Source: Cognatiluteimonas weifangensis (GTDB taxonomy: Bacteria > Pseudomonadota > Gammaproteobacteria > Xanthomonadales > Xanthomonadaceae). From it: 64,000 nt of DNA. Both the position numbers and the translations under genes were made by a program. The notes beneath the pieces were generated by a model, which worked only from the letters and a program-made list of their open reading frames with translations, made no database searches and was not told the origin of the DNA. Location: the NCBI RefSeq assembly GCF_003416885.1, contig NZ_QVPD01000002.1, positions 303,851-367,850 of the forward strand, in the 5' to 3' direction. This document shows positions 43,956-54,205 of this stretch, piece by piece. Position 1 is the stretch's first letter, and each line of letters starts with the position of its first letter.

Positions 43956-44639
43956 ATGCGCATCCTCGTCATCGAAGACAACGCCGACATCGCCGCCAAT
44001 CTCGGCGATTACCTCGAGGACCGGGGGCATACCGTGGATTTCGCCGCCGACGGCGTGACCGGCCTGCACCTGGCGGTGGTGCACGACTTCGATGCCGTGG
44101 TGCTGGATCTCAACCTGCCCGGCATGGACGGCCTGGAGGTCTGCCGCAAGCTGCGCAACGAGGCGCGCAAGCAGACCCCGGTGCTGATGCTGACCGCGCG
44201 CGACTCGCTGGACAACAAGCTGGCCGGCTTCGATTCGGGCGCCGACGACTACCTGATCAAGCCGTTCGCGCTGCAGGAGGTCGAGGTGCGACTGAACGCG
44301 CTCGTGCGCCGCGGCAAGGGCGTGCAGCCCCGGGTGCTCGAGGTCGCCGACCTGGAGTACAACCTCGACACCCTGGAAGTGCGGCGCGGGGGCAAGCTGC
44401 TGCAGCTCAACCCGACCGCGCTGAAGATCCTGCAGGCGTTGATGGAAGCCGCGCCGGCGGTGGTCACCCGGCAGGAGCTGGAGACCCGGGTCTGGGGCGA
44501 GGAACTGCCGGATTCGGACTCGCTGCGGGTGCACATCCACGGCCTGCGCGCGGTGGTCGACAAGCCGTTCCCCGTCCCGCTGATCCAGACCCGCCACGGC
44601 ATCGGCTATCGCATCGCGGCGCCCGATGCCTCCAGCTGA
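43956..44639 (+). CDS. OmpR/PhoP-family response regulator
   Basis: 227 aa. Receiver: VIEDNADIAANLGDYLEDRG, phosphoacceptor in VVLDLNLPGMDGLEVCR, Thr in MLTARDS, Lys in DYLIKPFALQEVE. Winged-helix output (~130-227) with NPTALKILQALMEAAPAVVT and DSLRVHIHGLRAVVDKPFP, RHGIGYRI. The ATG at 43956 gives the canonical MRILVIEDN. It overlaps the downstream kinase gene by 14 bp. The regulated genes are unknown. Confidence 0.9.
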   Translation: MRILVIEDNADIAANLGDYLEDRGHTVDFAADGVTGLHLAVVHDFDAVVLDLNLPGMDGLEVCRKLRNEARKQTPVLMLTARDSLDNKLAGFDSGADDYLIKPFALQEVEVRLNALVRRGKGVQPRVLEVADLEYNLDTLEVRRGGKLLQLNPTALKILQALMEAAPAVVTRQELETRVWGEELPDSDSLRVHIHGLRAVVDKPFPVPLIQTRHGIGYRIAAPDASS

Positions 44640-46002
44640 AGACGTGGCGTCCGAGGACCCGACACCGGCGCGCAGGCGCCCCACGCGCTACCGACGGCGG
44701 CTGCGCAGCCGCATCGTGCTGTCGTTCCTGCTGCTGGGCTTCGGCCTGACGCTGCTGCTGGCCTTCGCCACCAACTGGGCGCGCAACCGCGTCGAGAACC
44801 AGTTGGTCGAAGACGTGATGAACAAGAACATCGATGAGTACGCGCGGCGCTTCTATTCCGACCCGGCGAAGAACCCCGACCTGCCGGTGCAGCAGATGCT
44901 GGCGCGGGTGGTGCGGCGCCCCAACTTCCAGGCCCTGCGCGCGGAGCAGCCGGACTGGTACGAGTTCGGCGACGGCATCCACAACGTCAGCGGCGCCAAT
45001 CCCGACGGCACGCCGTTCTCCTACAAGCTGGCGGTGCGCAAGACCCCGGACGTGTGGTTCTTCCTCGCCTACGACATGAGCCAGTCGATGCGCGGCGAGC
45101 GGCAGTTCAACAACGCCCTGTTCGGCGTGGTGCTGGTGTTCACGCTGCTGTCGCTGCTGGTCGGCTGGTGGGCGGCATCCCGGGTGATGAGCCCGGTTTC
45201 GGAGTTGGCGCAACGGCTGCGCGCCTCCGGGCGCAGCGCACAACCCGAGGCGCTGGCCGCGCACTTCGCCGACGACGAGGTCGGCGAGCTGGCCAAGGCG
45301 CTGGACGACTACGCCGGGCGCCTGACCGAGGTGGTCAAGCGCGACCGCGAGTTCAACGCCGACGTCAGCCACGAGCTGCGCACGCCGCTGGCGGTGATCC
45401 GCGGCGCGGTCGAGCTGTTGCTGTCCCGGCCGGATCTGGACGACAAGACCCGCGCGCGGCTGTTGCGGATCCAGCGCGCCGAGCAGCAATGCACCGACCT
45501 GATCAGCGCGCTGCTGCTGCTCTCGCGCAACGAGCGCGGGCACGGCGCCGCCGACGTGGCGCGCATCGCCGAGCAGCTGCTGGACGCGCACCGCGCCCAG
45601 CTCGGCGGCAAGCCGCTGCAGCTGCGCCTGGAAGGCGCGCGCGGGCTGGCGGTGGACGCGCCGGAAGCGGCGGTGACGGTGGCGCTGGGCAACCTGGTCG
45701 GCAACGCGGTCAAGTACACCGCGCAGGGCGAGGTGGTGGTGCGGTTGTTGCCCAACGGTGTCGAGGTGGTCGATTCCGGCCCCGGACTGACCGCGGAGGA
45801 CGCGGCGCGGCTGTTCGAGCGCGGCTATCGCGGCACCCATGCCGAGCATTCGCAGGGCGGCGGCATCGGCCTGTCGATCGTGCGCCGGCTGTGCGCGTTG
45901 TACGACTGGCACGTGCGCGTGGTGCCGGGCGCGCAGCGGGGCGTGGTGGCGACGTTGTCGTTCCTGCCTGAAGTCTCGGCAGATCCGGGCGCGAACCTGT
46001 AG
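44626..46002 (+). CDS. Membrane sensor histidine kinase
   Basis: 458 aa. TM1 ~29-50 (IVLSFLLLGFGLTLLLAFA), periplasmic sensor ~51-160, TM2 ~165-187 (FGVVLVFTLLSLLVGWWAA), HAMP, HisKA with the phospho-His in FNADVSHELRTPLAVIRGAV, HATPase with NLVGNAVKYT, DSGPGLT and GGGIGLSIVRRL. It is the cognate partner of the overlapping OmpR-type regulator. The input signal is not deducible; the periplasmic domain has no recognised fold. Confidence 0.9.
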   Translation: MPPAEDVASEDPTPARRRPTRYRRRLRSRIVLSFLLLGFGLTLLLAFATNWARNRVENQLVEDVMNKNIDEYARRFYSDPAKNPDLPVQQMLARVVRRPNFQALRAEQPDWYEFGDGIHNVSGANPDGTPFSYKLAVRKTPDVWFFLAYDMSQSMRGERQFNNALFGVVLVFTLLSLLVGWWAASRVMSPVSELAQRLRASGRSAQPEALAAHFADDEVGELAKALDDYAGRLTEVVKRDREFNADVSHELRTPLAVIRGAVELLLSRPDLDDKTRARLLRIQRAEQQCTDLISALLLLSRNERGHGAADVARIAEQLLDAHRAQLGGKPLQLRLEGARGLAVDAPEAAVTVALGNLVGNAVKYTAQGEVVVRLLPNGVEVVDSGPGLTAEDAARLFERGYRGTHAEHSQGGGIGLSIVRRLCALYDWHVRVVPGAQRGVVATLSFLPEVSADPGANL

Positions 46003-46541
46003 CGCAGGATCGGGCTTCGGCAGGGAGCCGCCGCCCGCCGGGCTGGGGGGCTGCGCCCTCCTGACGACGGCCCGTCTTTAAGCCGGGGCGCAAGCGCCAT
46101 TGGTGGCCTGACCTTGAGAGATCGGCTTCGGCAGGAGTCGCCGCCCGAGCGGGCTGGGGGTGCTGCGCCCTCCTGACGACCTCCTGTCTTTAAGTCGGGT
46201 CGTGGGCCATCCATGGCCCACTCTCCGCACCCCCAGCCCGCCGGGCGGCGACTGCGCGAGATTGGAGTTCCTCGCTTCGGGGGCTACAAGCGCCGACTCA
46301 CTTGCCCGGAAGCCGGTGGTCCGGCCTGTGCGGGACCGTCGGCGGCATGGATGCCGCCGAGGAGCCTACAGGGACGTATTCACGGCGTGTCCCGCACAGG
46401 CCGGGCCGCCGGCTTCCCCCGCAGATGTCTCCGCACATGAGGGCTGGATTCACGGCGTATCCCGCACAGGCTGGGGCGCCGGCTTCCCCCCCACCGCACA
46501 GGGCGGGCTACCGGCTTTCCCGTAAAGGTTCCCGTTTGCGC
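46003..46541. repeat. Composite intergenic repeat locus 1 (B-half, B, A, tandem tail)
   Basis: 539 bp without a gene. Order: a half B unit (~46010-46119), a full B unit (46121-46275) whose arms (46137-46170 and 46224-46252) are inverted around TGGGCCATCCATGGCCCA, a short link ending GACTCACTTGCCCG, a 108-bp A palindrome (46309-46416), then ~70-bp tail units repeating CACGGCGTGTCCCGCACAGG at 46381 and 46451. The same order recurs at 48.2-48.9 kb. Open frames across it are translations of the repeats. Confidence 0.9.
46309..46416. repeat. A-type palindrome, copy 1
   Basis: 108 bp; outer arms begin GAAGCCGGTGGTCCGGCCTG and end with the matching complement GCCGGCTTC. The core is a hairpin GGCGGCAT-GG-ATGCCGCC followed by GGAGCCTACAGGGACGTATT. 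Copies 2 (48514-48621) and 3 (63906-64000, inverted) are over 90% alike by eye. Confidence 0.9.
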
Positions 46542-47459
46542 TTATGCGTCGACCGGGTCCAGCCAACCGTACTTGTCGGGCGTGCGGCCGTCGAACAGGC
46601 CGAAGAACAGCTCCTGCAGGCGCCTTGTCACCGGTCCGGCCTTGCCGGCACCGACCTGGCGGCCGTCGACCGAGCGGATCGGGGTGATCTCGGCGGCGGT
46701 GCCGCACATGAACACCTCGTCGCACAGGTACAGGTATTCGCGCGGCAGGTCGCGTTCCACCACGTCGATGCCGGCGTCGCGCGCCAGCGTCATCAGCGTG
46801 TTGCGGGTGATGCCGTTGAGCAGCGCGGCGCTGACCGGGGCGGTGTGCAGGGCGCCGTCGAACACCAGGAACAGGTTCTCGCCCGCGCCCTCGCTCAGCA
46901 ATCCGGTCGATGCCAGGGCGATGCCCTCGCCGAAGCCCAGCCGCCGCGCCTCGCGCGCGATCAGCTGCCCGGACAGGTAGTTGCCGCCGGCCTTGGCGCC
47001 GGACGGGATGGTGTTGGGCGCGAACCGCTGCCAGCTCGACACGCAGGCGTCGATCCCCTGTTCGAGCACGCCCTCGCCGAGGTACGCGCCCATCTGCCAG
47101 GCGGCGACGGCGACGTCGATCGGGGTGTCGGCCGAGAGCCCGAAGCCGCCGAGTCCGCGGTACGCGAGCGGGCGCAGGTAGCCCCGCGTCAGCCGGTTGC
47201 GGCGCAGCACCTCGCGGCAGGCGGCATTGATCTCGTCCACCGTATACGGGATTTCCATCTCGTAGATGCGCGCCGAGGCGAACAGGCGCCGGGTGTGGTC
47301 GCCGAGCCGGAATATCACCGGGCCCCGCGCGGTTTCGTAGCTGCGGATCCCTTCGAACACCGACGAGCCGTAATTCAGGGCATGCGCCATCACATGGGTG
47401 GTCGCCTCGGCCCACGGCTTGATCGCGCCGTTGTGCCAGACCCAGTCCGGATACTGCAT
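46542..47459 (-). CDS. ilvE: Branched-chain amino acid aminotransferase IlvE
   Basis: 305 aa PLP enzyme for Leu, Ile and Val synthesis. Fold-type IV signatures: HALNYGSSVFEGIRSYETAR, YLRPLAYRGLGGFGLSADTP, the PLP Lys in IPSGAKAGGNYLSGQLIARE, and STGLLSEGAGENLFLVFDGA, then FMCGTAAEITPIRSVDGR. Length is standard. It ends against repeat locus 1, which must hold its transcript end. Confidence 0.96.
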   Translation of the reverse strand: MQYPDWVWHNGAIKPWAEATTHVMAHALNYGSSVFEGIRSYETARGPVIFRLGDHTRRLFASARIYEMEIPYTVDEINAACREVLRRNRLTRGYLRPLAYRGLGGFGLSADTPIDVAVAAWQMGAYLGEGVLEQGIDACVSSWQRFAPNTIPSGAKAGGNYLSGQLIAREARRLGFGEGIALASTGLLSEGAGENLFLVFDGALHTAPVSAALLNGITRNTLMTLARDAGIDVVERDLPREYLYLCDEVFMCGTAAEITPIRSVDGRQVGAGKAGPVTRRLQELFFGLFDGRTPDKYGWLDPVDA

Positions 47460-47514
47460 CGTCGGGATTCCTGCGGTACGAAGCCGCTATTTTGCCCCAA
47501 CCGCGAGCTCGCCG

Positions 47515-48060
47515 TTACAGGCGCACCCACCAGCAGCCGAACGCGCGTCGCAATTCCAGCACCGTGTGCGAGGGCGTGCTGCCGTTGGCCAGCGTCTGCT
47601 CCAGCCGCAGTCCGACCGGCGTGCGTCGCACCGTCGTCTGTGCAAAGTAGTCGTCCGCGGCCGCGGCACCGGGGTAGACCGGCACGATGTCCACCAGCGG
47701 ACGCCGCGCGATCGCCTCCAGGCGCTGCATCAGCGCGTAGCCGCTGCGGGTGGACAGGCCGGTCCACTGGTAGAGGCCGGCCAGGCGGTTGACGTCGTTG
47801 TTGTCGATCGCGGTGGTCAGCTCGTACACCAGATCCTGCAGGTGGCGCGGACAGGCGTTGCGCCGCAGGCGGTTGCCGTCCGCCGCCGCGGCCGGCGGCA
47901 GGCGCTCGACCGCGCCGATGTCCTGGCAGCGGCGGTCGGTGAAGGCGATGCTGCCGTCGGCGGCGACGCAGCGGTGCACCTGCGCGCTGGCCGCGCCGCA
48001 CGCGGCCAGCGCCAGCAACGGCAGCAACGGGGTGGGGCGAAATCCGGATGCGTGCGGCAT
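47515..48060 (-). CDS. DUF4124-like secreted protein
   Basis: 181 aa. Signal peptide LLPLLALAACGAASAQ followed by the DUF4124-type opening VHRCVAADGSIAFTDRRCQD. Several Cys residues (CPRH, CWW) suggest disulfides in the periplasm. The function of this group is unknown; it is common in xanthomonads. It precedes ilvE by 55 bp on the same strand and, with it, is bracketed by repeat loci 1 and 2. Confidence 0.75.
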   Translation of the reverse strand: MPHASGFRPTPLLPLLALAACGAASAQVHRCVAADGSIAFTDRRCQDIGAVERLPPAAAADGNRLRRNACPRHLQDLVYELTTAIDNNDVNRLAGLYQWTGLSTRSGYALMQRLEAIARRPLVDIVPVYPGAAAADDYFAQTTVRRTPVGLRLEQTLANGSTPSHTVLELRRAFGCWWVRL

Positions 48061-48189
48061 CGCCGCAGCCTAGCGCGCACCGCCGCCCGCGCAAAGAGCG
48101 CTGCCGGAAGCCGACGTGCGACGTTCATGCGCGTGCGTCGAGGCCGCGTGCGGGGTACGTATGCGTGCGCGACTGAGGCTGGGCTGAAT

Positions 48190-48876
48190 TCGGGTTTCCT
48201 CCTGCTCCGGAGAGTTGGCTTCGGGACGCAGTCGTTGCGCGGCGTCTGGGAGCTACGCCCCTCCTGCGACGTCCTGTCTTCAGGTCGGGGCGCGGGCCAC
48301 GGTGTCCTGCGCTCGGGACATCGGCTTCGGACGGAGTCGCCGCCCGGCGGGCTGGGGGTGCTGCGCCCTCCTGACGACCTCCTGTCTTTAAGTCGGGGCG
48401 TGGGCCCTCCATGGTCCACTCTCCGCACCCCCAGCCCGCCGGGCAGCGACTTGGCGAGCTTGAAGGTCGTCACTTCGGGCGGCTCTCTTTTCAAGCACCG
48501 ACTCACTTGCCCGGAAGCCGGTGGCCCGGCCTGTGCGGGACCGTCGGCGGCATGGATGCCGCCGAGGAGCCTACAGGGATGTATTCATGGCGTGTCCCGC
48601 ACGGGCCGGGCCACCGGCTTCCCCCCACGGAAGCTTCCGCACTTGAAGGGAAGTCTCACGGCGTGTCCCGCGCAAGCTGGCCACCGGCTTCCCCCCACAA
48701 AGGTGCCCGCGCTTGAAACATATGTTCATGGATTCACAGTGTGTCCCGCACAGGTCGGCCGCCGGTTTCCCTCGCGAGGGCTTTCGCATTTGAAGCATGG
48801 GTATTCACGGCGGTCCTGCCAAAGCAGGCCCCCGGCAGGGGTGCGGGCGTTTCCGAGGCGGGAAAAGAGCCGACGC
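48190..48876. repeat. Composite intergenic repeat locus 2 (B-half, B, A, tandem tail)
   Basis: Part of the 816-bp gene-free stretch 48061-48876. Diverged B half (~48213-48320), full B unit (~48325-48455), link ending GACTCACTTGCCCG, A palindrome (48514-48621), then four tail units starting at 48586, 48657, 48735 and 48806 (periods 71, 78, 71). Same orientation and order as locus 1, 2.2 kb away. The first 130 bp (48061-48190) show nothing recognisable. Confidence 0.9.
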
Positions 48877-49701
48877 TCAGTGCAGGTGCTGCAGTACGTT
48901 CAGCGTCGGCCGGGACAGGTTGAGGGTGTAGAAGTGCAGCGCCGGCGCGCCGCCGGCGATCAGGCGCGCGCACATCCCCGCGACCAGCTCCGCGGCGAAC
49001 GTGCGGATCGCCTCGCCGTCGTCGCCGAACGCCTGCATGCGCTTGCCGACCCAGCGCGGGATCTCGGCGCCGCAGGCTTCCGAAAACCGCTTGAGCTGGG
49101 CGAAGTTGGAGATCGGCATGATTCCCGGCACGATCGGCACCTCGACCCCGAGCCGGCGCACGTCGTCGACGAAGCGGAAGTAGGCGTCGGCGTTGTAGAA
49201 GTACTGGGTGATCGCGCCGTCGGCCCCGGCGTCGATCTTGGCCTTGAAATGGCGCAGGTCCGCGAGCGCGTCCTCGGCCTGCGGATGGCATTCGGGATAG
49301 CAGCCGACTTCGATGTGGAACCAGTCGTCATGTTCGGCGCGGATGAAGGCGACCAGATCGGTGGCGTAGCGCAGGTCGCCCATGCGCGCCATGCCCGAGG
49401 GCAGGTCGCCGCGCAGCGCCACCAGGCGGCGGCAGCCCATCGCCCGGTACAGCTTGAGCAGCTGCCGGATCTCCTCGCGGCTGCCGCCCATGCAGCTCAG
49501 GTGCGGCGCGGCCTCCAGGGCGTGCCGCTCGCGCAGGCGCTGGATCGTCTCCGGCGTGTACGACAGGGTCGAGCCGCCGGCGCCGAAGGTGCACGACACG
49601 TATTCGGGTGCCTGCGCCTTGAGCCGGGTCGCGGTGCGGTCCAGCTGCGCGCGCTGCTCCTCGGTCTTGGGCGGATAGAACTCGAAGCTGATCGGGACCA
49701 T
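48877..49701 (-). CDS. metF: 5,10-methylenetetrahydrofolate reductase MetF
   Basis: 274 aa FAD enzyme producing 5-methyl-THF for methionine synthesis. FEFYPPKTEEQRAQLDRTAT, VSCTFGAGGSTLSYTPETIQ, HLSCMGGSREEI, LRGDLPSG and FYTLNLSRPTLNVLQHL are family marks. Third gene of the metK-ahcY-metF series on the minus strand. A hairpin separates it from ahcY, so it may depend on read-through or its own promoter. Confidence 0.96.
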   Translation of the reverse strand: MVPISFEFYPPKTEEQRAQLDRTATRLKAQAPEYVSCTFGAGGSTLSYTPETIQRLRERHALEAAPHLSCMGGSREEIRQLLKLYRAMGCRRLVALRGDLPSGMARMGDLRYATDLVAFIRAEHDDWFHIEVGCYPECHPQAEDALADLRHFKAKIDAGADGAITQYFYNADAYFRFVDDVRRLGVEVPIVPGIMPISNFAQLKRFSEACGAEIPRWVGKRMQAFGDDGEAIRTFAAELVAGMCARLIAGGAPALHFYTLNLSRPTLNVLQHLH

Positions 49702-49787
49702 GGCCGCCGGCGGGAGAAGGGCTCCGCGGCATCTTATCGCTTCATCGCGATGAAAGGAATGTCGGCGTCGACGACGGCAGCAATGCG

Positions 49788-49809
49788 AACGGGCGCCGTG
49801 GCGCCCGTT
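49788..49809 (-). terminator. Hairpin between ahcY and metF
   Basis: Nine to ten-bp perfect stem AACGGGCGCC/GGCGCCCGTT, 56 bp after the ahcY stop. No T-tract follows on the minus strand, so it is a candidate terminator or processing site rather than a sure one. Confidence 0.5.
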
Positions 49810-49864
49810 GCGTGTCGCTGCGACCCGGCCGTGCCCGGCACGGCGCCGGGCGACCGGGCGGGTG

Positions 49865-51322
<1,458 letters not shown>

Positions 51323-51373
51323 GCTGGTGTTCCGTTCAAGTGAGCCGGCCATTGTCGAAGCGGGCTCGGATTA

Positions 51374-51447
51374 AACGGGCGCGGTTGTCGCGGTAAGCCC
51401 GCCGAGCCTGGCCGTCCTTGCGACGGTCGCAGCGCCCCTCGACGGGC
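51374..51447 (-). promoter_or_regulatory. SAH riboswitch upstream of ahcY
   Basis: On the minus strand the leader carries GAGGGGCGCTGCGACCG, then CGGCCAGGCTCGGCGGGC, then ACAACCGCGCCCG. These match the conserved SAH-riboswitch segments GGGCGCTGC, CCAGGCTCG and the pairing GCGCCC that closes the pseudoknot-like core. It lies 52 nt before the ahcY ATG. Known SAH riboswitches turn on ahcY when SAH accumulates. Confidence 0.85.
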
Positions 51448-51475
51448 CATGTGCCTTTCGCGGCCGATGCCGCTC

Positions 51476-52693
51476 CTACTTCAGCTTGGCGGCCTTGCGC
51501 AGCTCCTCGGCCTTGTCGGTCTTTTCCCACGAGAATGCGGTCGCGGTCTGCTTGTTGCCGGCGCCGTCGACGTATTCGATCTGCTGCGGCTTGCGGCCGA
51601 AGTGGCCGTAGGACGCGGTGCGCTGGTACATCGGGTGGATCAGGTCGAGCATCTGCAGGATGCCGTACGGGCGCAGGTCGAAGTGCGCGCGGATCAGCTT
51701 CTCGATCACGGCGTCGGAGACCTTGCCGGTGCCGAAGGTGGTGACCGAGATCGAGGTCGGATGCGCCACGCCGATGGCGTAGCTGACCTGCACTTCGCAG
51801 CGGTCGGCCAGGCCGGCGGCGACGATGTTCTTCGCGACGTAGCGCGCGGCGTAGGCGGCCGAGCGGTCGACCTTGGACGGGTCCTTGCCGGAGAACGCGC
51901 CGCCGCCGTGGCGGGCCCAGCCGCCGTAGGTGTCGACGATGATCTTGCGTCCGGTCAGGCCACAGTCGCCGACCGGGCCGCCGATCACGAACTTGCCGGT
52001 CGGGTTGATGTGGTACTTGGTGCCCTTGTGCAGCCACTTGGCCGGCAGCACCGGCTTGAGGATGTGCTCGCGCACGGCCTCGACCAGGTCCTTCTGCTTG
52101 ACGTCCGGATCGTGCTGGGTGGACAGCACCACCGCGTCGATCGCGACCGCCTGGCCGTCCTCGTAGCGCAGGGTGACCTGCGACTTCGCATCCGGGCGCA
52201 GCCAGGGCAGCGGCGAGTTCTTCTTCTTGCGCACCTTGGCCTGCTGCTCGACCAGGCGGTGCGACAGGTGGATCGCCGCCGGCATGCCGCTGTCGGTCTC
52301 GTTGGTGGCGTAGCCGAACATCAGGCCCTGGTCGCCGGCGCCCTGTTCCTCGGGCTTCTTGCGGTCCACGCCCTGGTTGATGTCGGGCGACTGCTTGCCG
52401 ATGAGATTCAGCACGCCGCAGGTGGCGCCGTCGAAGCCGACGTCGCTGCTGTCGTAGCCGATGTCCACGATCACCTTGCGGGTCAGCGCCTCCAGGTCGA
52501 TCCACGCGGACGTGGTGATCTCGCCGGCGACGATCGCCACCCCGGTCTTGACCATGGTCTCGCAGGCCACGCGCGCGCGCTTGTCCTTGGCCAGGATGGC
52601 GTCGAGCACGGCGTCGGAGATCTGGTCGGCGACCTTGTCCGGATGGCCTTCGGAGACCGATTCGGAGGTGAACAGGTAGGCGGAGCTGGTCAT
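51476..52693 (-). CDS. metK: S-adenosylmethionine synthetase MetK
   Basis: 405 aa. [38 protein letters not shown], the ATP motif [36 protein letters not shown] and [20 protein letters not shown] are all present. It makes SAM from methionine and ATP. Upstream lies a near-perfect palindrome that may be its operator; downstream is the riboswitch-controlled ahcY. Confidence 0.97.
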   Translation of the reverse strand: MTSSAYLFTSESVSEGHPDKVADQISDAVLDAILAKDKRARVACETMVKTGVAIVAGEITTSAWIDLEALTRKVIVDIGYDSSDVGFDGATCGVLNLIGKQSPDINQGVDRKKPEEQGAGDQGLMFGYATNETDSGMPAAIHLSHRLVEQQAKVRKKKNSPLPWLRPDAKSQVTLRYEDGQAVAIDAVVLSTQHDPDVKQKDLVEAVREHILKPVLPAKWLHKGTKYHINPTGKFVIGGPVGDCGLTGRKIIVDTYGGWARHGGGAFSGKDPSKVDRSAAYAARYVAKNIVAAGLADRCEVQVSYAIGVAHPTSISVTTFGTGKVSDAVIEKLIRAHFDLRPYGILQMLDLIHPMYQRTASYGHFGRKPQQIEYVDGAGNKQTATAFSWEKTDKAEELRKAAKLK

Positions 52694-52707
52694 CGGGCGG
52701 GCCTCAT

Positions 52708-52726
52708 TCAGGGATATATCCCTTGA
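52708..52726 (-). promoter_or_regulatory. Candidate operator palindrome in the metK leader
   Basis: Plus strand TCAGGGATATATCCCTTGA: a perfect 12-bp core GGGATATATCCC extended to TCA/TGA with one extra base. It stands out as AT-rich in the leader, 15 bp before the metK ATG. It could be bound by a methionine/SAH-responsive repressor or fold near the ribosome site. Regulator unknown. Confidence 0.55.
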
Positions 52727-52804
52727 TACGGATAAAAGGATGGCGGCGAATGATACACGTCCGCGCCGCGGGACGTATTGTGACGCCGCGCGGGCGCGCG
52801 TGGG

Positions 52805-54148
52805 TCAGCGACCGTCGCGGTCCGCGATGCCGGGCGCAGGCTGGGTGCGATCCCCCTGGGACGCGCGGGCGGCGTCGGCTTCGGCCTGGCGCCACAGCCA
52901 CAGGGCGACGCTCAACCCCGCGGCCAGGCCCAGGATCAGCAGCGCGATCACCAGCGCCAGCCGCGGCTCGCGGCGCGCGAAGCGAATGCCGCGCTGCAGG
53001 GGATTCAGCGGTCTGGCCTGCACCGGGCGCCCGGCGAGGAAGTTGCCCAGGTCCTCGGCCAGCGCCCGGGCACTGCGGTAGCGCTGCGCCGGGTCGCGCG
53101 CCAGGCAGCGCAGCACGATCGCTTCCAGGTCGCGCGGGATGGCGGGGTTGCGTTGCCGCGGCGGCAGCAGCGGTGCGTCCAGCACCTGCTGCAGCGTGGC
53201 CTTGGGGTCGTCGGCGTGGAACGGGGGCACGCCGGTCAGGGTCTCGTACAGCACTGCGCCCAGGCCGTACACGTCGGTCGCCACGGTCAGGGCCGGGCCG
53301 TGCACCTGCGCCTGCTCCGGCGCCATGTAGCTGGGGGTGCCGGCGATGCGCTCGTTGGCCACCGCCAGCGCGCGTTCCAGCCGCCGCGCCAGGCCAAAGT
53401 CGGCGATCCGCGGCTCGCCGTCGTCGCCGACCAGGATGTTGCCCGGCTTGAGGTCCAGGTGCAGCACGCCCAGCCGGTGCGCGTAGTCCACACCCTCGGC
53501 CACGCGCTGCAGCAGCGTTGCGGCCTGCTGCGGCGGCAGCGCGCCGCGCTCCTCCAGCAACCGCGACAGGCTGCGGCCGCGCACCAGCTGCATCGCGTAG
53601 AAGATCAGCCCGCCGTATTCGCCCAGTTCGTGCACCACGACGATGTTGGGGTGCTGCAGCTGCGCCGCGCTCTGCGCCTCGTGGCGCAGGCTGGCGATGA
53701 TCTCCTCGGACGCCGCGGCGCCGGCGGAGAGCAGCTTGATCGCCACCTCGCGGTCGAGGTTGCGCTGGCGCGCGCGGTAGACCACGCCCATGCCGCCTTC
53801 GCCGACGATCTCCAGCAGTTCGTAGTCGCCGAACTCGCGCTGCAGCGGATCGGCGGGATCGATCCGCACCCGGCGGTCGCGCAGGTCGGCGAACGGCGCG
53901 TCCGGATCCAGCGGCGGCTGCCAGCTGCGGCCGGGCCGGTTGGCGGACCCGAACGCCATCCGCGCCAGCGCCGGATCCAGCCACCACGGGTCGTGGCTGC
54001 CGGCGCCGGGCTGGGCCGGCGCTGTGTGGCCGTTGCCGGCCGCAGCGTGGCCGGGTGTGCCGGGGCCGCCCGGGCCCGGGGCGGCCGGGCCGGTGCCGGG
54101 CGTGCCGGTGCCGCCCTGGCCGCGGGCGTCCTGGCCGCTGCCGCTCAT
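52805..54148 (-). CDS. Membrane Ser/Thr protein kinase (PknB-type, non-RD)
   Basis: 447 aa. A Gly/Pro-rich N-terminus (~1-50) precedes the kinase domain (~108-370): GEGGMGVVYRARQRN, Lys in EVAIKLLSAG, catalytic loop HLDLKPGNIL (the Arg of HRD replaced by Leu), DFG in IADFGLARRL, and MAPEQA. A single membrane segment follows (LALVIALLILGLAAGLSVAL), with a short C-terminal tail and no obvious periplasmic sensor. It sits 57 bp after an ECF sigma gene, suggesting kinase-controlled sigma activity. Confidence 0.9.
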   Translation of the reverse strand: MSGSGQDARGQGGTGTPGTGPAAPGPGGPGTPGHAAAGNGHTAPAQPGAGSHDPWWLDPALARMAFGSANRPGRSWQPPLDPDAPFADLRDRRVRIDPADPLQREFGDYELLEIVGEGGMGVVYRARQRNLDREVAIKLLSAGAAASEEIIASLRHEAQSAAQLQHPNIVVVHELGEYGGLIFYAMQLVRGRSLSRLLEERGALPPQQAATLLQRVAEGVDYAHRLGVLHLDLKPGNILVGDDGEPRIADFGLARRLERALAVANERIAGTPSYMAPEQAQVHGPALTVATDVYGLGAVLYETLTGVPPFHADDPKATLQQVLDAPLLPPRQRNPAIPRDLEAIVLRCLARDPAQRYRSARALAEDLGNFLAGRPVQARPLNPLQRGIRFARREPRLALVIALLILGLAAGLSVALWLWRQAEADAARASQGDRTQPAPGIADRDGR

Positions 54149-54205
54149 GGAGGCTGCCCGTGCGTGCGCCGCGCTGGAGCCGGGCGGCCGCGCATCGCCG
54201 CCGCC

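Noticed and set aside
46160..47792. Open frames over the intergenic repeats, including products starting MDAAEEPTG
   Set aside because: They translate the repeat units and recur at all three repeat loci with the same palindromes; no ribosome sites.
48571..48923. Small frames in repeat locus 2
   Set aside because: Same repeat-derived translations; they change frame between tail units.
52694..52804. SAM riboswitch upstream of metK
   Set aside because: The leader is short and lacks SAM-I, SAM-II or SAM-IV conserved blocks; only a palindrome is seen.
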